Shown: piece by piece, positions 44,906 through 55,710 of the stretch
How positions within the stretch are numbered: the stretch's first letter is position 1
How the letters are laid out: every line of letters begins with the position of its first letter
Assembly: GCA_001464735.1 (NCBI GenBank)
Contig: LNDU01000042.1
Coordinates: 1 to 64,000, forward strand
Origin: Nitrospira sp. Ga0074138
GTDB taxonomy: Bacteria > Nitrospirota > Nitrospiria > Nitrospirales > Nitrospiraceae
DNA length: 64,000 bases
Direction of reading: 5' to 3'
Notes under the pieces: generated by a model
Database searches by the model: none
What the model was told of the DNA's origin: nothing
Seen by the model: the letters and a program-made list of their open reading frames with translations, nothing else
Translations under genes and position numbers: made by a program

Positions 44906-46215
44906 GATCGCGTATCGGAGTCGGGATCGTGGGTTTCGGTACAGTCGGCACCGGAGTCGCCAAAATCCTTCTCGATAATGCCGCCCTCATTACACGTCGC
45001 GTCGGTGTCCCGGTCGAACTCGTTCGCGTGGCGGATCTGGATATTGTCCGCGAGCGTGGCGTAGCCTTGGCTGCGGGAGTGTTGACGACCGACAGCCAAC
45101 AGGTTCTGACTGCTCCAGACATCGATATCGTCATTGAGCTCATCGGAGGATACGATACGGCTAAGCGCGTCATCCTGGATGCGATCGCGGCTGGGAAGCA
45201 TGTAGTGACGGCAAATAAAGCGCTCCTGGCACTTCATGGAGAAGAAATCTTTGACGCCGCCGTGCGCAAAGGGGTGGATGTCGGATTTGAAGCCAGCGTC
45301 GGCGGCGGGATTCCCGTTATTCGTGCGTTGACGGAGGGCTTGGCCGGAAATACGATCGAATCCATCTACGGCATCATCAACGGGACGTCCAATTATATTT
45401 TGTCGAGAATGACCCATGAGGGGCACAGTTTCGAGGAAGTGCTCACGGATGCACAACGAGCCGGGTATGCCGAGGCTGATCCGACTTTTGATGTGGACGG
45501 GATCGATTCGGCGCATAAGCTGGCCATCCTCGTCAACCTTGCCTATGGAACACCGGTCAACTTCAAGGACATCTATACGGAAGGGATTACAAACATCACG
45601 CCGATCGATATCGCCTACGCGAAGCAGTTTGGTTTCACGATCAAGCTGCTCGGTATCGCAAAGCTGGTGGAGGGAGAGATTGAGGCGCGGGTTCATCCTA
45701 CGATGCTCCCCTCGACGTCTCCGATTGCCCAGGTTGAGGATGTGTACAATGCCATCCAGCTCGTCGGTGATGCGGTCGGTGACGTCGTCCTCTATGGTCG
45801 GGGGGCCGGATCCATGCCGACGGGGAGTGCGGTGGTCAGCGACGTGATTGCGATCGGACGGAATCTTTTGAAAAGCAGCGCCGGTCGCGTACCCGTGGCG
45901 TCGTTTCAGCCGGATCAGCGACGGCCGCTCCGGCTGAGATCGATGGAAGAGATCAGCTCGCTCTATTATTTGCGATTTATGGTCGTAGACCGACCCGGCG
46001 TGTTGGCGCAGATCGCTGGTGAGTTGGGGCGATGTGGAATCAGCATCTCGTCGATGGTGCAACAGGGACGCCGCGAAGGACAGACCGTGCCGATTGTCAT
46101 CAAGACTCATGTGGCGAAGGAGCGGGATGTCCAAACCGCGTTGCGTGAAATCAATCGGAAGGCGTTCGTCTCCGAGCCGACGACCCTGATTCGGATTGAA
46201 GGCAGGGATGAGTAA
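44902..46215 (+). CDS. hom: Homoserine dehydrogenase
   Basis: A 437-aa monofunctional homoserine dehydrogenase. The NAD(P)-binding motif [20 protein letters not shown] is at the N-terminus. [18 protein letters not shown] and [20 protein letters not shown] are catalytic-domain signatures. A C-terminal ACT domain ([20 protein letters not shown]) probably gives threonine feedback inhibition. It overlaps alaC by 4 nt and is directly followed by thrC. Confidence 0.97.
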   Translation: MRSRIGVGIVGFGTVGTGVAKILLDNAALITRRVGVPVELVRVADLDIVRERGVALAAGVLTTDSQQVLTAPDIDIVIELIGGYDTAKRVILDAIAAGKHVVTANKALLALHGEEIFDAAVRKGVDVGFEASVGGGIPVIRALTEGLAGNTIESIYGIINGTSNYILSRMTHEGHSFEEVLTDAQRAGYAEADPTFDVDGIDSAHKLAILVNLAYGTPVNFKDIYTEGITNITPIDIAYAKQFGFTIKLLGIAKLVEGEIEARVHPTMLPSTSPIAQVEDVYNAIQLVGDAVGDVVLYGRGAGSMPTGSAVVSDVIAIGRNLLKSSAGRVPVASFQPDQRRPLRLRSMEEISSLYYLRFMVVDRPGVLAQIAGELGRCGISISSMVQQGRREGQTVPIVIKTHVAKERDVQTALREINRKAFVSEPTTLIRIEGRDE

Positions 46216-46218
46216 GTG

Positions 46219-47277
46219 ATGAACCCTTGGCGTGGAGTGATTGAGGAGTACCGTAAATTCCTTCCCGTGACGGAGAAGACTCCTGTGGTCAGCCTGGGAG
46301 AGGGCAACACCCCTCTGATTCGGGCCACGAGATTGGCTCAGGCCATCGCGCCAGGAGTCGAACTCTATCTGAAGTTCGAGGGGGCCAATCCAACCGGTTC
46401 CTTCAAGGATCGCGGCATGACATTGGCCATCTCGAAGGCGGTCGAAAGCGGTGCGCGGGCGGTGATGTGTGCGTCCACCGGCAACACCTCCGCTTCAGCC
46501 GCCGCATACGGCGCGCGCGCAGGGTTGTCCGTTTTCGTCTTGATTCCAGCCGGCAAGATCGCGATGGGCAAGTTGTCTCAGGCGATGATGCATCAGGCCA
46601 CGGTGATCCAGATCGAAGGCAATTTTGATCAAGCCCTGACGCTCGTCAAGGAGTTTTCAGCGACACTGCCCATCGAATTGGTGAACTCGGTGAATCCGTT
46701 CCGGATTGATGGGCAGAAGACCGCAGCCTTTGAGGTGTGTGATCAACTTGGCGAGGCTCCGGCTCTTCATGTGTTGCCAGTTGGGAATGCGGGCAACATC
46801 ACAGCCTATTGGAAAGGGTACCAAGAATATCGTGCGGCAAATCAGATTACGAGGGTGCCTCGCATGATGGGATTCCAGGCCGCTGGTGCTGCTCCGATCG
46901 TGTTGGGCCGAGTCGTTGATCAACCGCAGACCATTGCTACGGCCATTCGAATCGGCAATCCCGCCAGCTGGGCTTCAGCATTGAGGGCGGTTGAGGAATC
47001 CACGGGCGCGATCGATCTGGTGACCGATGAGGAAATTCTCCAGGCCTACACCATGGTGGCGGCAACCGAAGGGGTCTTTTGTGAACCGGCTTCTGCTGCG
47101 TCCGTCGCCGGCGTCGCCAAATTGCATCGAGCTAATGCGCTACGAGAAGGAGAAACGGTCGTATGTACGTTGACGGGGCATGGTTTGAAAGATGCCGATA
47201 CGGCAATCAGCGTGTCGAAACAACCGCAGACGGTCAAGGCGACGCGCGAGGACGTTGCTCGTCTGTTGAAAGTCTGA
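46219..47277 (+). CDS. thrC: Threonine synthase
   Basis: A 352-aa PLP enzyme converting O-phosphohomoserine to threonine. The PLP Lys is in [52 protein letters not shown] and [14 protein letters not shown] are family motifs. The start can be GTG 46216 or ATG 46219. It needs O-phosphohomoserine, but no classical thrB is present in the operon. Confidence 0.96.
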   Translation: MNPWRGVIEEYRKFLPVTEKTPVVSLGEGNTPLIRATRLAQAIAPGVELYLKFEGANPTGSFKDRGMTLAISKAVESGARAVMCASTGNTSASAAAYGARAGLSVFVLIPAGKIAMGKLSQAMMHQATVIQIEGNFDQALTLVKEFSATLPIELVNSVNPFRIDGQKTAAFEVCDQLGEAPALHVLPVGNAGNITAYWKGYQEYRAANQITRVPRMMGFQAAGAAPIVLGRVVDQPQTIATAIRIGNPASWASALRAVEESTGAIDLVTDEEILQAYTMVAATEGVFCEPASAASVAGVAKLHRANALREGETVVCTLTGHGLKDADTAISVSKQPQTVKATREDVARLLKV

Positions 47278-47293
47278 GAGACGTGTGGATCTT

Positions 47294-48502
47294 ATGAAAT
47301 ATGTGATTGTGCATGCTGGTGGAATGGCTCATCACCCACAGGAAGAACTGGGCGGTCGGACGCCGCTCCAAGTAGCAGCGACTCCCCATCTCGATCGTCT
47401 GGCGCAGAGCGGAGAGCTGGGCCGGCTGATGATTCCCGCCGACGGGGTGCACCAGGGAGGTGGATTGGTCGGCACCGCGATCCTCGGGTACGATCCCAAG
47501 AAGCTTTATCCAGGCCCTGGACCGCTTGAAGCGGCAAGTTTAGGTGTGTCTGGGACGGAACAGGACGTCGTGTTCCGCTGCACGATGGTCACCGTGGTGC
47601 CGGAGAGCGGGAAGGGTGGTGAGATCAAGAAGTTAGGTCCGCACGTCATCATGGATGATGGGACGGCCGGGCTGATCGAAACCGAAGAAGCCCGCGAATT
47701 GATCGAGGCGATCAATGAGCAGCTCGGTTCGGAGACCATCCAATTCTATCCGGGGTCCGGTCACCGCCACCTGATGGTATGGGTAAAGGGGAAGCCGCGA
47801 GCGATCTGCACCGATCCGCAGACGATACTTGGTCAATCCATCGCGGATGCCTTACCGAAAGGTGATGGAGCCGATATTCTCCGCAAGTTGATGGATGCGG
47901 CCTATTTCATCTTGCGCGATCATCCTCTCAACGAGGAACGGATAGCTGCGGGCAAGAAACCGGCGAATTGCATCTGGCTCTGGGGCGAGGGACGTGCGGT
48001 CACGTGGCCAAGTTTGGTTGAGAAATACCAGGTCACGGGGGCGGTCGTGGCGACCAACGACGTTCATCGCGGTATTGGGATCTGTGCAGGTCTGGATGCT
48101 GTGGACCTTGATCGGCTGGCCAGCGGTGATCTCCAGGCGAAGGCGACCGTGGCGTTAGAGGAACTGGCCAAGAGAGATTTTGTGTATGTGCATGCCAAGT
48201 TGGCGGATGAGGTCATCCACGGCACTGATATCAAAGCCAAAGTTCAGGGGATCGAAGAGTTCGATCGTGATCTCGTCGGTCCGTTATTCGAAGGCTTGTC
48301 TCAACAAGGCCCCTATCGTTTCCTTATGATCTGCGATCATACCGCAGGAATCGAGGGTCCGGCGTTCTATGCGTTTGGTGAAGGAGGCGGAAAGGGATCC
48401 GAGACCGTCGGCCGGCGATTCACTGAGACTGACGCCTTTGCCATGAACATGCCTACCCGTGATGCCACGAAATTCGTCAATAAGTTCTTCTCCAAGAGCT
48501 GA
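47294..48502 (+). CDS. ApgM-like protein (proposed homoserine kinase class, divergent)
   Basis: A 402-aa member of the archaeal-type phosphoglycerate mutase (alkaline-phosphatase) superfamily; family-like stretches are [38 protein letters not shown] and [10 protein letters not shown]. Proteins of this kind in threonine operons have been proposed as homoserine kinases (TIGR02535). Against my memory of the family, the first metal Asp region (GDGMAD) reads AGGMAH and the nucleophile region (GSDVANLS) reads GGGLVGTA, so the catalytic Ser is missing, whereas DEVIH and the CDH pair keep later metal ligands. ATG 47294 is chosen. Enzymatic activity is therefore uncertain. Confidence 0.7.
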   Translation: MKYVIVHAGGMAHHPQEELGGRTPLQVAATPHLDRLAQSGELGRLMIPADGVHQGGGLVGTAILGYDPKKLYPGPGPLEAASLGVSGTEQDVVFRCTMVTVVPESGKGGEIKKLGPHVIMDDGTAGLIETEEARELIEAINEQLGSETIQFYPGSGHRHLMVWVKGKPRAICTDPQTILGQSIADALPKGDGADILRKLMDAAYFILRDHPLNEERIAAGKKPANCIWLWGEGRAVTWPSLVEKYQVTGAVVATNDVHRGIGICAGLDAVDLDRLASGDLQAKATVALEELAKRDFVYVHAKLADEVIHGTDIKAKVQGIEEFDRDLVGPLFEGLSQQGPYRFLMICDHTAGIEGPAFYAFGEGGGKGSETVGRRFTETDAFAMNMPTRDATKFVNKFFSKS

Positions 48503-48507
48503 CGGCT

Positions 48508-49731
48508 GTGGCGCTGATCGTCCAGAAATATGGTGGGACGTCGGTCGGCACGATCGAACGAATACACCGCGTCGCCGACCGCGTGGCTCACGCGCAACAG
48601 GCGGGAAATCGAATCGTAGTCGTGCTCTCAGCCATGAGTGGTGAAACAGATCGGCTGATCAAGCTTGCGCACGAGGTGACGGCTACCCCCGATGAGCGCG
48701 AAATGGATATGCTGCTCTCAACGGGGGAACGAGTCACCATCGCGCTTCTCGCGATGGAGTTACGAGGGCGAGGGGTCAATGCCCGGTCCTTTACCGGTCG
48801 GCAGGTCGGCATCATCACGGATAGCGCTCATACCAAGGCGAGAATTGCACGTGTGACGGCAGATCGCATCCGTGAGGCCCTAGACCAAGGAGTTGTTCCC
48901 ATTGTGGCTGGGTTCCAAGGGATCAATGAGCAATCTGATGTGACCACACTCGGTCGTGGAGGGTCCGATCTCTCCGCCGTGGCACTGGCGGCGGCTTTAA
49001 AGGCGGATCGCTGCGTCATCTTCACCGACGTCGATGGGGTGTACACGGCGGATCCCAATATTGTGCCGGCGGCGAGGCGGATCGATCGGATTGCCTATGA
49101 AGAGATGCTTGAAATGGCGAGTCTCGGGGCGAAAGTCCTCCAAACGAGATCGGTCGAGTTTGCGGCCAAATTCAATGTCCCAGTGGAAGTAAATTCCAGC
49201 TTCAAGGAAGGGAAGGGCACGCTTGTGACAAAGGAAGATACGGACATGGAAGCGGCAGCCATCGCTGGAGTCACCGGAGATCGTAATCAAGCGAAAATTA
49301 CCATCATCGGGGTGCCGGACAAACCGGGGATCGCGGCCAGAATTTTTGGACCCGTCGCAGATGCGCACATCAATGTCGACATGATCATTCAGAACATCAG
49401 CCAAGCGGCCTTGACGGATCTTTCGTTTACCGTCCCCCGCGCCGACCTCAAGAAGGCCGTGCCGCTCATTCAAGCCGTCGCCAAGGATATCGAGGCCAAG
49501 TCCGTCTCAGTGACTGAAGCCATCGCCAAAGTCTCGTTGATTGGGGTGGGGATGCGGTCGCACTCCGGCGTGGCGGCGAAGATGTTCGAGGTGCTGTCCC
49601 GAGAAGGCGTCAATATCATGATGATCAGCACATCCGAGATAAAAATCTCCTGCGTCATCGATGAGAAATATCTGGAATTGGCCATGCGCTCGCTGCATTC
49701 GGCATTCGATCTCGATCAAGCTCAGTCCTGA
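48508..49731 (+). CDS. lysC: Aspartate kinase
   Basis: A 407-aa aspartokinase from a GTG start, the first step of the Lys/Thr/Met pathway. [57 protein letters not shown] and [16 protein letters not shown] are kinase motifs. Two C-terminal ACT domains ([40 protein letters not shown]) predict feedback inhibition. It lies 5 nt after the apgM-like gene and is the last gene of the operon before accessory DNA begins. Confidence 0.97.
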   Translation: MALIVQKYGGTSVGTIERIHRVADRVAHAQQAGNRIVVVLSAMSGETDRLIKLAHEVTATPDEREMDMLLSTGERVTIALLAMELRGRGVNARSFTGRQVGIITDSAHTKARIARVTADRIREALDQGVVPIVAGFQGINEQSDVTTLGRGGSDLSAVALAAALKADRCVIFTDVDGVYTADPNIVPAARRIDRIAYEEMLEMASLGAKVLQTRSVEFAAKFNVPVEVNSSFKEGKGTLVTKEDTDMEAAAIAGVTGDRNQAKITIIGVPDKPGIAARIFGPVADAHINVDMIIQNISQAALTDLSFTVPRADLKKAVPLIQAVAKDIEAKSVSVTEAIAKVSLIGVGMRSHSGVAAKMFEVLSREGVNIMMISTSEIKISCVIDEKYLELAMRSLHSAFDLDQAQS

Positions 49732-49939
49732 ACCGGTCGGACCAAGGTCTGATACCCAATCGATCTCTTCGAGCATCGTGACCTCCTGAGAGGGGACTTT
49801 CTGTAGCTCAACCGGGTATTGTATGTCTGCTCTTTTGAGGATTGATCCCTTGCCTTCAGGTATCGAATTCCAACGTGATTTCTCATCGGGGGAAAGGTAT
49901 CCTTTGAGATAATGAAGGTCACTGGCGTTTAGACATCCC

Positions 49940-50200
49940 ATGCCTACGATCAGTATCTTCTATGGTATCGTGACTCAAATGTTCTGGCGGGAATATAATT
50001 CCCCGCATTTCCATGCACTGTATGGCGAGCATGAGGCCATTTTCGATTTGCGGGCTCTCCGCGTACTGCGAGGAACGCTGCCCCGTCGTGCCATGGGATT
50101 GGTATTGGAATGGGCAAGTGAACATCGAGATGAATTGATGGAGGACTGGAATTTATGCAGCCAACTCCAATCTCCAAAGCCGATCGCCCCTCTGATGTAG
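49940..50200 (+). CDS. DUF4160 protein
   Basis: An 86-aa DUF4160 protein with the family's HFHA motif: MPTISIFYGIVTQMFW at the start, YNSPHFHALYGEHEA, then LPRRAMGLVLEWASEHRDEL and a C-terminal PKPIAPL. The 46-nt overlap with the DUF2442 gene is typical of this two-gene module, which is spread by transfer and resembles toxin-antitoxin loci. No activity is proven. About 200 bp without a gene separate it from lysC. Confidence 0.88.
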   Translation: MPTISIFYGIVTQMFWREYNSPHFHALYGEHEAIFDLRALRVLRGTLPRRAMGLVLEWASEHRDELMEDWNLCSQLQSPKPIAPLM

Positions 50201-50490
50201 AACCGATAATTCGGCATGTTGTGCCTTGGCGGGTGGAGGCAGCGACTGCTATACCGGACTTTCGGCTAGATGTGATGTTTGTCGATGGTACCAGGGGAGA
50301 GGTAGACCTGCGAAACTTTCTCACCGATACCGGCACCAACGGTACGGTGTTCGAGGCGCTACGCGATCCGGCAGTCTTTGCTCAAGTTCGGGTTGTGATG
50401 GGAGCGGTGCAATGGGCCAATGGCGCCGACCTCGCCCCGGATGCTATGTATGATGCGATCAAAGCTCATGGGCAGTGGGTTGTCGAATGA
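50155..50490 (+). CDS. DUF2442 protein
   Basis: A 111-aa protein with a C-terminal DUF2442 domain: LDVMFVDGTRGEVDLRNFL, DPAVFAQVRVVMGAVQWANG and DLAPDAMYDAI. It starts inside the DUF4160 gene. The domain is related to bacterial regulators such as NADH-dependent or HTH-linked proteins, but here it is the usual DUF4160 partner. The N-terminal 30 residues are extra. Confidence 0.85.
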   Translation: MQPTPISKADRPSDVEPIIRHVVPWRVEAATAIPDFRLDVMFVDGTRGEVDLRNFLTDTGTNGTVFEALRDPAVFAQVRVVMGAVQWANGADLAPDAMYDAIKAHGQWVVE

Positions 50491-50680
50491 CGGGGACGTT
50501 CATTCTCGCTGAGCACTGAGCGCCCCGTCCTAAGCCTGTCCAAGGGCAGCATTTCTTTCGCGTCCCCTCCCTATTGTTCCCCTCTCCGAAAGCCGGTATC
50601 CTTGCGCGCGCCAAATTAGAACCGGTTTGAGCGTGCTGCAGCAATGTTTTGACCCTCAGCTTTCTGGCTGATAGGACACC

Positions 50681-53170
50681 ATGGCCAAGATAGAAGATTT
50701 GATAGCCCAAATCCCGGATGAACGTCTGCGCAAAGGCATAGCCGCCGAAGTGAAGGCGTTGAAGAAATCGAAGAAGTTTGGGCTGGTATTTGAAGAGCAC
50801 TTGCCAGAGACGGTACGCCTGCTGCGATTACCGATAAAGCCCGGCGATCTTGTGGCGTTGAAGCGGGAATCAGGGAATCAGTTATGGCGAGTAAGAAGTA
50901 TCAAGAAGGGGATCGCCACATGCGATCGTGCGGTGGAAGGCTATCCTGACGGCAAGGATACTGATCGAGAGTTCGCTGTTTCTGATCTCATCGTGGTTCG
51001 GAATTTTGGCGACCCCATCTATCCAGCCCTTGTGCCAGTGGATCGTGTCGAACGAGGCGGACCTGACAAACCTTGGCATGTGCTGATCAATGCCGACAAC
51101 TTCCACGCCCTCCAACTTCTCCTATATTGCTACGAGGGCACGGTGGATGTGATTTACATAGATCCACCTTACAACACCGGTGCACGCGACTGGAAGTACA
51201 ACAACGATTATGTTGATGAGAATGATCCGTGGCGACATAGCAAATGGCTCTCGTTCCTGAATAAGAGACTCCGCCTGGCGAAAAGACTCTTAAAGCCAGA
51301 CGGGATCTTAGTCGTCACTATTGACGAACATGAGGTTCATCATCTTGGAATGCTACTAGAAGACTTATTCCCTGATGCATATCATCAAATGTGCACCGTT
51401 GTTATTACCTCTCGTGGGGTTGCGAAGCAGGGAATGGCAAGAGTAGAGGAATACGCGCATTTCGTGTTCTGTGGAAAAGCATCCGCGTGCGCGACGACGG
51501 ATGACTATTTAACGCAGCCAGCGACTTCAAAGACTAAATCGCCGTGGGCTAGCTTACTCCGAAGAGGCACAAATGCCGCACCCTCGGACCGTCCTGGCTT
51601 GGTGTACCCCATTATTGTTGACCAAAATCGAGGCGCAATCATTGGAGTCGGAGAAACGCTGCTGGAAAAAATTCAGCGCGGCGAGCTCGCGAAAGCTCAG
51701 GCCAACGCATACGTTCCCAAACGGCTCCCCAATGAAGCGTGGCCAACCCGCTCAGATGGCAAGTTGGGAACTTGGCAAGTTAAGCCGGATACTCTACTTC
51801 AGCTCGTTAAGCAAGGTTACGCAAAGCTTGGAAAATACGATGAGAAACGGCACTCATGGGCGATCAATTATCTAAAGCGTGGTCCGATCAAGGAAATCGC
51901 GCGTGGGGACCTACTCATCGTCGGTCAGAAATGGGCGGGTGGTCCTGCTATCCTTGAATACGCAGACGGTGTAGATAGCCGGAAACGAGCGAAAACAGTT
52001 TGGTATAGGACGGCTCATGATGCTGGGACATATGGATCGGGAATTATACGTTCAATTTTGGGGAATAGAGCTTTCGAGTTTCCGAAATCACTTTATACCG
52101 TTCGCGACACGCTTGCTACTCTCGTCTCCGATAGACCGAATGCGCTAATGCTGGACTTTTTCGCCGGAAGCGGGACCACCTTTCACGGTGTATGCCTTTT
52201 GAATAAGGCGGATAATGGCCGTCGGAGAGCGATTCTAATAACTAACAACGAGATATCCGAGGCCGACAGAAACAAGCTGGAAGCAGCTGGCCATTCTCCT
52301 GGAGACGATGCATGGGAGCGGCTTGGAATTGCATCAGCTGTTACTTGGCCACGATGTAAGAATTCTGTATTGGGGAAAAATGACGATGGGGTACCGTTAA
52401 CGGGAGAGTACTCGTCGGCTCAGTTCATAGATAGGGAAGGCACTCGTACGTTCGTACATCTTCCCTTGGGGGATGGGCAGCAACTCGATCTAAACACAAG
52501 AAAAGCAATTGTCCGCTTAATTCCAGAATTGAGTATTGGTGCTGTGAAAGTTGGTGAAGATTGGCACATTGAAGAAAGGGCTAACACGACGATTCTTTGG
52601 GATTCGAAGAGAGTAGGTGACTGGCTGGAGGCTGTTAACGAGGAAAACCGAATCGATAAGCTTTATATCGTCACGCCTCGTCAGAGTGAATTCAATGTGA
52701 TCAAGAGACAGGCGTTGGAGGAGTTAGATCCTGTGCTCGTTAAAAGCGAACTTATGTTTCCTGCTAATGAAGGGTTTGCTGAGAATATTGAGTATTACAA
52801 GCTCGATTTCTTGGATCCTAATTGTGTTGCCCGCGGCGATGCTTTCCAGGTTATTCTGCCTATCTTGTGGATGATGGCAGGATGCCAAGGGTCGCGAGAT
52901 GACTCCAAAGGGTCACAACCGTGGTTTATCCCCATGCACTCACCGTTTGCTGTGCTGATCAAAGAAAAAGAGTTTCGTGCGTTTTGTGAAAGGCTCTCTG
53001 AGCGCAAGGACATTGGGTGGGTATTCTTGGTTACGGACTCCGAGGAGAACTTTGCCCTCATGCGCCGTGCTCTGGGCCGCAAGGTGGAATGTGTCCAGCT
53101 CTACAAGAGCTATCTCGAAAATTTTCGACTCAATACACCTGAAGCGCTCGGCCAAGTCGGGGCGTCATGA
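50681..53170 (+). CDS. mod: Type III-like DNA adenine methyltransferase (Mod)
   Basis: An 829-aa beta-class amino-methyltransferase. The catalytic motif IV, DVIYIDPPYNTG, is near residue 160, and the SAM-binding motif I, LDFFAGSGTTFHG, near residue 491. Motif IV before motif I marks the beta class, with a target-recognition region of about 250 residues between. A 130-residue N-terminal domain and about 300 residues after motif I are extra, longer than EcoP15I-type Mod. The target-recognition and C-terminal parts look more AT-rich than neighbours, suggesting transfer. It overlaps res by 4 nt, so the pair is translationally coupled. Confidence 0.92.
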   Translation: MAKIEDLIAQIPDERLRKGIAAEVKALKKSKKFGLVFEEHLPETVRLLRLPIKPGDLVALKRESGNQLWRVRSIKKGIATCDRAVEGYPDGKDTDREFAVSDLIVVRNFGDPIYPALVPVDRVERGGPDKPWHVLINADNFHALQLLLYCYEGTVDVIYIDPPYNTGARDWKYNNDYVDENDPWRHSKWLSFLNKRLRLAKRLLKPDGILVVTIDEHEVHHLGMLLEDLFPDAYHQMCTVVITSRGVAKQGMARVEEYAHFVFCGKASACATTDDYLTQPATSKTKSPWASLLRRGTNAAPSDRPGLVYPIIVDQNRGAIIGVGETLLEKIQRGELAKAQANAYVPKRLPNEAWPTRSDGKLGTWQVKPDTLLQLVKQGYAKLGKYDEKRHSWAINYLKRGPIKEIARGDLLIVGQKWAGGPAILEYADGVDSRKRAKTVWYRTAHDAGTYGSGIIRSILGNRAFEFPKSLYTVRDTLATLVSDRPNALMLDFFAGSGTTFHGVCLLNKADNGRRRAILITNNEISEADRNKLEAAGHSPGDDAWERLGIASAVTWPRCKNSVLGKNDDGVPLTGEYSSAQFIDREGTRTFVHLPLGDGQQLDLNTRKAIVRLIPELSIGAVKVGEDWHIEERANTTILWDSKRVGDWLEAVNEENRIDKLYIVTPRQSEFNVIKRQALEELDPVLVKSELMFPANEGFAENIEYYKLDFLDPNCVARGDAFQVILPILWMMAGCQGSRDDSKGSQPWFIPMHSPFAVLIKEKEFRAFCERLSERKDIGWVFLVTDSEENFALMRRALGRKVECVQLYKSYLENFRLNTPEALGQVGAS

Positions 53171-55641
53171 AACTGGAGCTGAAACCGTTTCAAGAGAATG
53201 CCGCGCGTGAAATCATCTGCGAGCTTGATGAGGCACGGGCTTCGGTCACCAAGGGCAAGCTCCAGGCTGTTATCCTGAGTGCGCCCACTGGTTCCGGGAA
53301 AACCGTTACGCTGGCGCAGGTGATCGATCTCACGTTTGGTGGAGCCGACGGCATTACTGCCAGACCCGAGACGACATTTCTGTGGCTCTCCGATTCTCCC
53401 GAGCTCAACGTGCAGAGCGGGAACAAGCTTCTTGGCGCATGCGATTGTTTGCCCTATTACAAGATGGTTCGAATCGAAAGCGATGTGTTCGATGATGACT
53501 ACTTGCAGCCAGGGTATCTCTATTTTATCAACACGCAACTACTTGGAAAGGACAAGATACTTACGAAGGAGCCTGGGGATGGACGAAGGTTTACATTTTG
53601 GCAAACCGTCGCTAATACGATCGCTCGTGCCCCCAAGGATTTCGTTCTGATCATTGACGAGGCACACCGAGGCGCGACTGCTAACGATCGAAATCGGGCC
53701 ACGATCATGCAAAAGTTCATCGTGGGCTCCGAACCGGATGGGTTGCCACCTGTTCCGCTCGTGCTTGGCATGAGTGCCACGCCGCAACGATTTACCACGC
53801 TGTTGGGCAATACCAACCGCACGCAACGACCAATCAATATCGCTCCCGAAGACGTACGGTCGAGCGGCTTGCTCAAAGACTGGATCGTCGTTCGCTATCC
53901 CAAATCAGCTGTTGCCGGTGACCTCACCCTCCTTGAAAATGCCACAAAGAGCTGGAAGCATTTCACGAAGATTTGGGAAGACTATTGTGTTCAGGAAAAA
54001 GAAAAGAACATCGTTCGCCCAATTCTCGTTGTGCAGATTGAGGATGGCAGTGGAAATTCCCTGACGCGTACACCCCTTGACGATGTGGTACGTGTGATAG
54101 AGCGTCACAGCGGACCGCTGGGGATCAATGAGATCGTTCATTGCCTACAAGATCAGACCGATCTTGAGGCGGGTGGGCGAATTATTCGAAAGCTAGATGC
54201 CTCGCGAATCCAAGAAAGCCAAGATGTCAAAGTGGTCATCTTCAAGACGGCGTTGTCCACAGGTTGGGACTGTCCGCGCGCAGAAGTCATGATGAGTTTC
54301 CGCCGTGCGCAAGACCAAACCAGCATCGCACAACTCGTGGGGCGGATGATTCGAACCCCATTAGCCCGACGGATTGGCACGAACGAAGCGCTCGACACAG
54401 TTGAACTCTACTTGCCGCATTATGACGCGGGCGCCTTGGAAGCTGTGTTGGAGAGATTGCGAAATCCTGATGCGCAGGATGGCCTGCCCACGCGCGTCGA
54501 GACATCCATCGAAACGTATCAACGAAACCCCGCAATGGAGAAGGTCTTCACCTTGCTAGGGAAGTTGCCGACCTATTCCGTGGATCGCGTCCCACGAATG
54601 GGCGATGTGAAACGTGCATTGCGTCTGGCTGGGTTGCTGGTCCATGAGGGGGTTGATATTGACGCCGATGAGCAGGTTCGTGATGAGTTGGTCAAGAAGC
54701 TCAAGGGGTTGCGCGACAAATGTGCTGCCGAGCGGGCGGATTGGGATACCCTCATTCGCGAAGGGGGAGAGATCGAAGTGGATGTCTCCAGAATTGCAAC
54801 CGGGGGAATGAAGGTTGAGGGTAAGACATCAAGCCGAGTGTCCTTAGCCGAGGAGAACATTGACCAGTTGTTTGACGAAGCGGGCCGCATGCTGGCATCG
54901 GGAGAAGGTCTACATCGAACCTATTGGAAACGCTATCACGATAGAGCATATCCAAATCAAGCGAAGCTGGAGTTGTTTGCTGTGCTTGGCCAGCCAGAAA
55001 CGCTTAATGTTATGGAGCGTCTCAGTAAACAATTGTTCGATGCGATGTGGAATAAGCAGAAAGCTGCCATTCGGCAACTGCCTGCGTCGGTCAGGAGACG
55101 ATTTCAATCACTCATACAAGCGGCTGGCGAAGCGGCACTGCAAGTGTGGGAATTGCCCACACAGATTGTTGAGAAAAGGGAAGGAGATGTCTGGGAGAAA
55201 CATCTCTACTGCACGGCAAGTGGCGAGTTTAGCGCGAAGCTGAACGGATGGGAAAAGGAGTTACTGGAGCAGGAAATGAAGAAAGATGGTTTTGTCGCTT
55301 GGCTGCGGAATCTGCCACGGCGCGAATGGGCGCTCTGCATTCCGTATGAGCTGGCAGGTAAAAAACCATTCTATCCGGATTTCACCATTGTTCGAAAGAG
55401 CGGCAAAGGGTTGGTCGCTGACGTCTTAGAGCCGCACGATGATAGTCGTACCGACACATGGGCTAAAGCCAAAGGGCTCGCGGAATTTGCTGACAAGCAT
55501 GGGATAGATTTCGGGCGACTTGTCATTGCCAGGAAGAAAGATAAAACTTGGCACATGGCGGACATGAATGAAATGAAGACTCGCGCTAAGGCCCGCAAGA
55601 TGCAGTCAGGTAGCGATCTGGAAAGTCTTTTCGGGTGGTAA
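53167..55641 (+). CDS. res: Type III-like restriction subunit (Res), DEAH helicase
   Basis: An 824-aa superfamily 2 helicase. Walker A SAPTGSGKTVTLAQ is near residue 39, DEAH in LIIDEAHRGATANDR near residue 163, the SAT motif in GMSATPQRF near 201, and the arginine-finger motif VI QLVGRMIRTPLARR near 387. The C-terminus has a YPDFTIVRKSGKG segment and VADVLEPHDD, where type III enzymes carry a PD-(D/E)xK nuclease; the Lys of that motif is not obvious. It overlaps mod (ATGA). It probably forms a Mod-Res complex that cleaves unmodified DNA. Confidence 0.9.
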   Translation: MKLELKPFQENAAREIICELDEARASVTKGKLQAVILSAPTGSGKTVTLAQVIDLTFGGADGITARPETTFLWLSDSPELNVQSGNKLLGACDCLPYYKMVRIESDVFDDDYLQPGYLYFINTQLLGKDKILTKEPGDGRRFTFWQTVANTIARAPKDFVLIIDEAHRGATANDRNRATIMQKFIVGSEPDGLPPVPLVLGMSATPQRFTTLLGNTNRTQRPINIAPEDVRSSGLLKDWIVVRYPKSAVAGDLTLLENATKSWKHFTKIWEDYCVQEKEKNIVRPILVVQIEDGSGNSLTRTPLDDVVRVIERHSGPLGINEIVHCLQDQTDLEAGGRIIRKLDASRIQESQDVKVVIFKTALSTGWDCPRAEVMMSFRRAQDQTSIAQLVGRMIRTPLARRIGTNEALDTVELYLPHYDAGALEAVLERLRNPDAQDGLPTRVETSIETYQRNPAMEKVFTLLGKLPTYSVDRVPRMGDVKRALRLAGLLVHEGVDIDADEQVRDELVKKLKGLRDKCAAERADWDTLIREGGEIEVDVSRIATGGMKVEGKTSSRVSLAEENIDQLFDEAGRMLASGEGLHRTYWKRYHDRAYPNQAKLELFAVLGQPETLNVMERLSKQLFDAMWNKQKAAIRQLPASVRRRFQSLIQAAGEAALQVWELPTQIVEKREGDVWEKHLYCTASGEFSAKLNGWEKELLEQEMKKDGFVAWLRNLPRREWALCIPYELAGKKPFYPDFTIVRKSGKGLVADVLEPHDDSRTDTWAKAKGLAEFADKHGIDFGRLVIARKKDKTWHMADMNEMKTRAKARKMQSGSDLESLFGW

Positions 55642-55710
55642 GCCAAGACAAGACACGAGAGTTGGGAGTGCGTGTTGCTCCAAACAAAACGTGTAAGGGC
55701 TAGCAAGGCC

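Noticed and set aside
44710..46134. 474-codon open frame antisense to hom
   Set aside because: It mirrors the third-codon-position bias of hom, has no ribosome site or recognisable motif, and hom is certain.
49507..49941. 144-codon minus-strand frame over the lysC end and following gap
   Set aside because: Half of it is antisense to lysC and the rest has no recognisable protein features.
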